Assembly: GCA_944324805.1 (NCBI GenBank)
Contig: CALUXS010000001.1
Coordinates: 62,001 to 126,000 of the forward strand
DNA: 64,000 nt
Source: an uncultured Acholeplasmatales bacterium
GTDB lineage: Bacteria > Bacillota_I > Bacilli_A > Acholeplasmatales > Anaeroplasmataceae
Direction of reading: 5' to 3'
Below, one piece after another: positions 63,368 through 64,000 of this stretch. The position numbers were made by a program, and so were the translations under genes. The stretch's first letter is position 1, and each line of letters opens with the position of its first letter. The notes beneath the pieces are model-generated. The model saw nothing but the letters and a program-made list of their open reading frames with translations. It searched no databases and was not told where the DNA came from.

Positions 63368-64000
63368 AGCAAGAAAATTAATTGATGAAAAATATAAAGA
63401 TAGTTGTCATAAGGAAAGATATTTGCACATACTAGGTGTGGCAGATATGGCAAAAAGACTTGCTACTTTGTATAATGTAAATGAAGAAAAAGCATACATA
63501 GCTGGATTGATGCATGATTATTATAAATATGAACCTAAAGAAGAAATGCAAATACTTTTAACTTCTGAAGAAAAAAAAGAGGCTGAAGAATGTAATGTTT
63601 TGTATCACTCTTATGCTTCAGCACGGGCTTATAAAAAACTAATAGATGATGATGAAGAAGTTTTCTCAGCGATTAAAAATCATGTTTTTGGACATTTAAA
63701 TATGACAAAATTAGAAGAAATTATTTTAATTAGTGATTATATAGAGGAAAACAGAAAATATCCTAATTGTATATTTTGTAGATCACTAGTTAATCGTGGT
63801 TTTTTCTATACAGCTATTTATGAATCAACTAGACATACTATAAGTTTTATTGAATCAAAGGGTCAAAAACCTGCTATAATGCAAGTTAGTGTTTTACAGC
63901 AATACAAGGAGTTGATGTTTATGGAATTGCTAAATAAAATAAAAGAGGCACTTGATAAAGTCAAAGCTAGTGATATCATTGTATATGATATGAAAGAAAA
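63336..64000 (+). CDS. yqeK: YqeK HD-domain hydrolase fused in frame to RsfS (partial, runs off window)
   Basis: The open frame from ATG 63336 has no stop to the window end. Residues 1 to about 195 are YqeK, a metal-dependent HD protein that hydrolyses diadenosine tetraphosphate: HKERYLHILGVADMAKRLA, the AGLMHDYYKY HD pair, and LYHSYASA. From Met196 (ATG 63921) the sequence matches the start of the ribosomal silencing factor RsfS (MELLNKIKEALDKVKASDIIVYDMK). An AAGGAG lies 9 bases before that ATG, so RsfS may also start independently. nadD, normally before yqeK, is absent. The C-terminus is outside the window. Confidence 0.83.
   Translation, partial: MEISLKNKINKARKLIDEKYKDSCHKERYLHILGVADMAKRLATLYNVNEEKAYIAGLMHDYYKYEPKEEMQILLTSEEKKEAEECNVLYHSYASARAYKKLIDDDEEVFSAIKNHVFGHLNMTKLEEIILISDYIEENRKYPNCIFCRSLVNRGFFYTAIYESTRHTISFIESKGQKPAIMQVSVLQQYKELMFMELLNKIKEALDKVKASDIIVYDMKE

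Noticed and set aside
1-64000. Mycoplasma-type genetic code (TGA as Trp)
   Set aside because: Several genes end at TGA with the next gene overlapping correctly (10523-10525, 60463-60465), and prfB is present; Trp is TGG.
1-64000. CRISPR arrays, tRNA or rRNA genes
   Set aside because: No regularly spaced repeats, cloverleaf-like segments with T-psi-C signatures, or rRNA-like stretches were seen on reading through.

Overview
The window is about 64 kb of AT-rich, densely packed bacterial chromosome, read with TGA as a true stop (for example at 10523-10525 and 60463-60465) and encoding RF2. Gene content and order (comFC-position gene/hpf/secA/prfB; dnaG-rpoD-trmK; ftsY-ylxM-ffh; U32 pair-greA; yqeG-yqeH-yqeK-rsfS) are those of low-GC Firmicutes. 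The class Bacilli, and within it an uncultured gut lineage of the Erysipelotrichia/RF39 kind, is my best guess. No rRNA, tRNA or CRISPR array was seen.

Layout. 1-8.9 kb: NUDIX, glycerol kinase, peroxiredoxin, DUF177-rpmF, rsmH, two convergent MATE exporters, a CPA2 antiporter and yidD. 9-26 kb: M32 carboxypeptidase, PHP phosphoesterase, engB, glyRS, dnaG, rpoD, a trmK-esterase in-frame fusion, priA, fmt, a degenerate HD-GYP membrane protein, metK, lemA and hpf with a structured leader. 26-42.3 kb: secA, prfB (without the usual programmed frameshift), yitT, recX, glycogen genes glgB and glgP, a membrane-bound MutS-like ATPase, a HAD protein, an ftsK/spoIIIE translocase without membrane helices, and lepB. 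51.7-64 kb: rbgA, rnhB, topA, ftsY-ylxM-ffh, the tRNA-hydroxylation U32 pair, a DUF45 metallopeptidase, greA, yqeG, yqeH and an in-frame yqeK-rsfS fusion that runs off the window.

The accessory region is a 9.4-kb integrated element (42363-51776) carrying two overlapping large serine recombinases. It sits between lepB and rbgA and is inserted inside the 5' end of rbgA. Both ends carry inverted copies of a 25-bp half-site around a TG dinucleotide. Joining the outer flanks restores an in-frame native rbgA start (Met-Gln-Asn-Leu-Asn-Trp-Phe-Pro-Gly-His). The element supplies a replacement extended -10 promoter, ribosome binding site, start codon and 16 N-terminal residues, so rbgA stays expressible. 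Inside are ParA and a truncated ParB (relic of a larger conjugative element), an unknown protein and an XRE regulator sharing an operator-like palindrome, a frameshifted gene, a sigma-like factor, a roughly 360-nt gene-free segment with many RNA helices and its own terminator, an orphan MazF-type toxin, small conserved element proteins and the two recombinases. The att-site arrangement and the candidate RNA are the most notable parts of the window.
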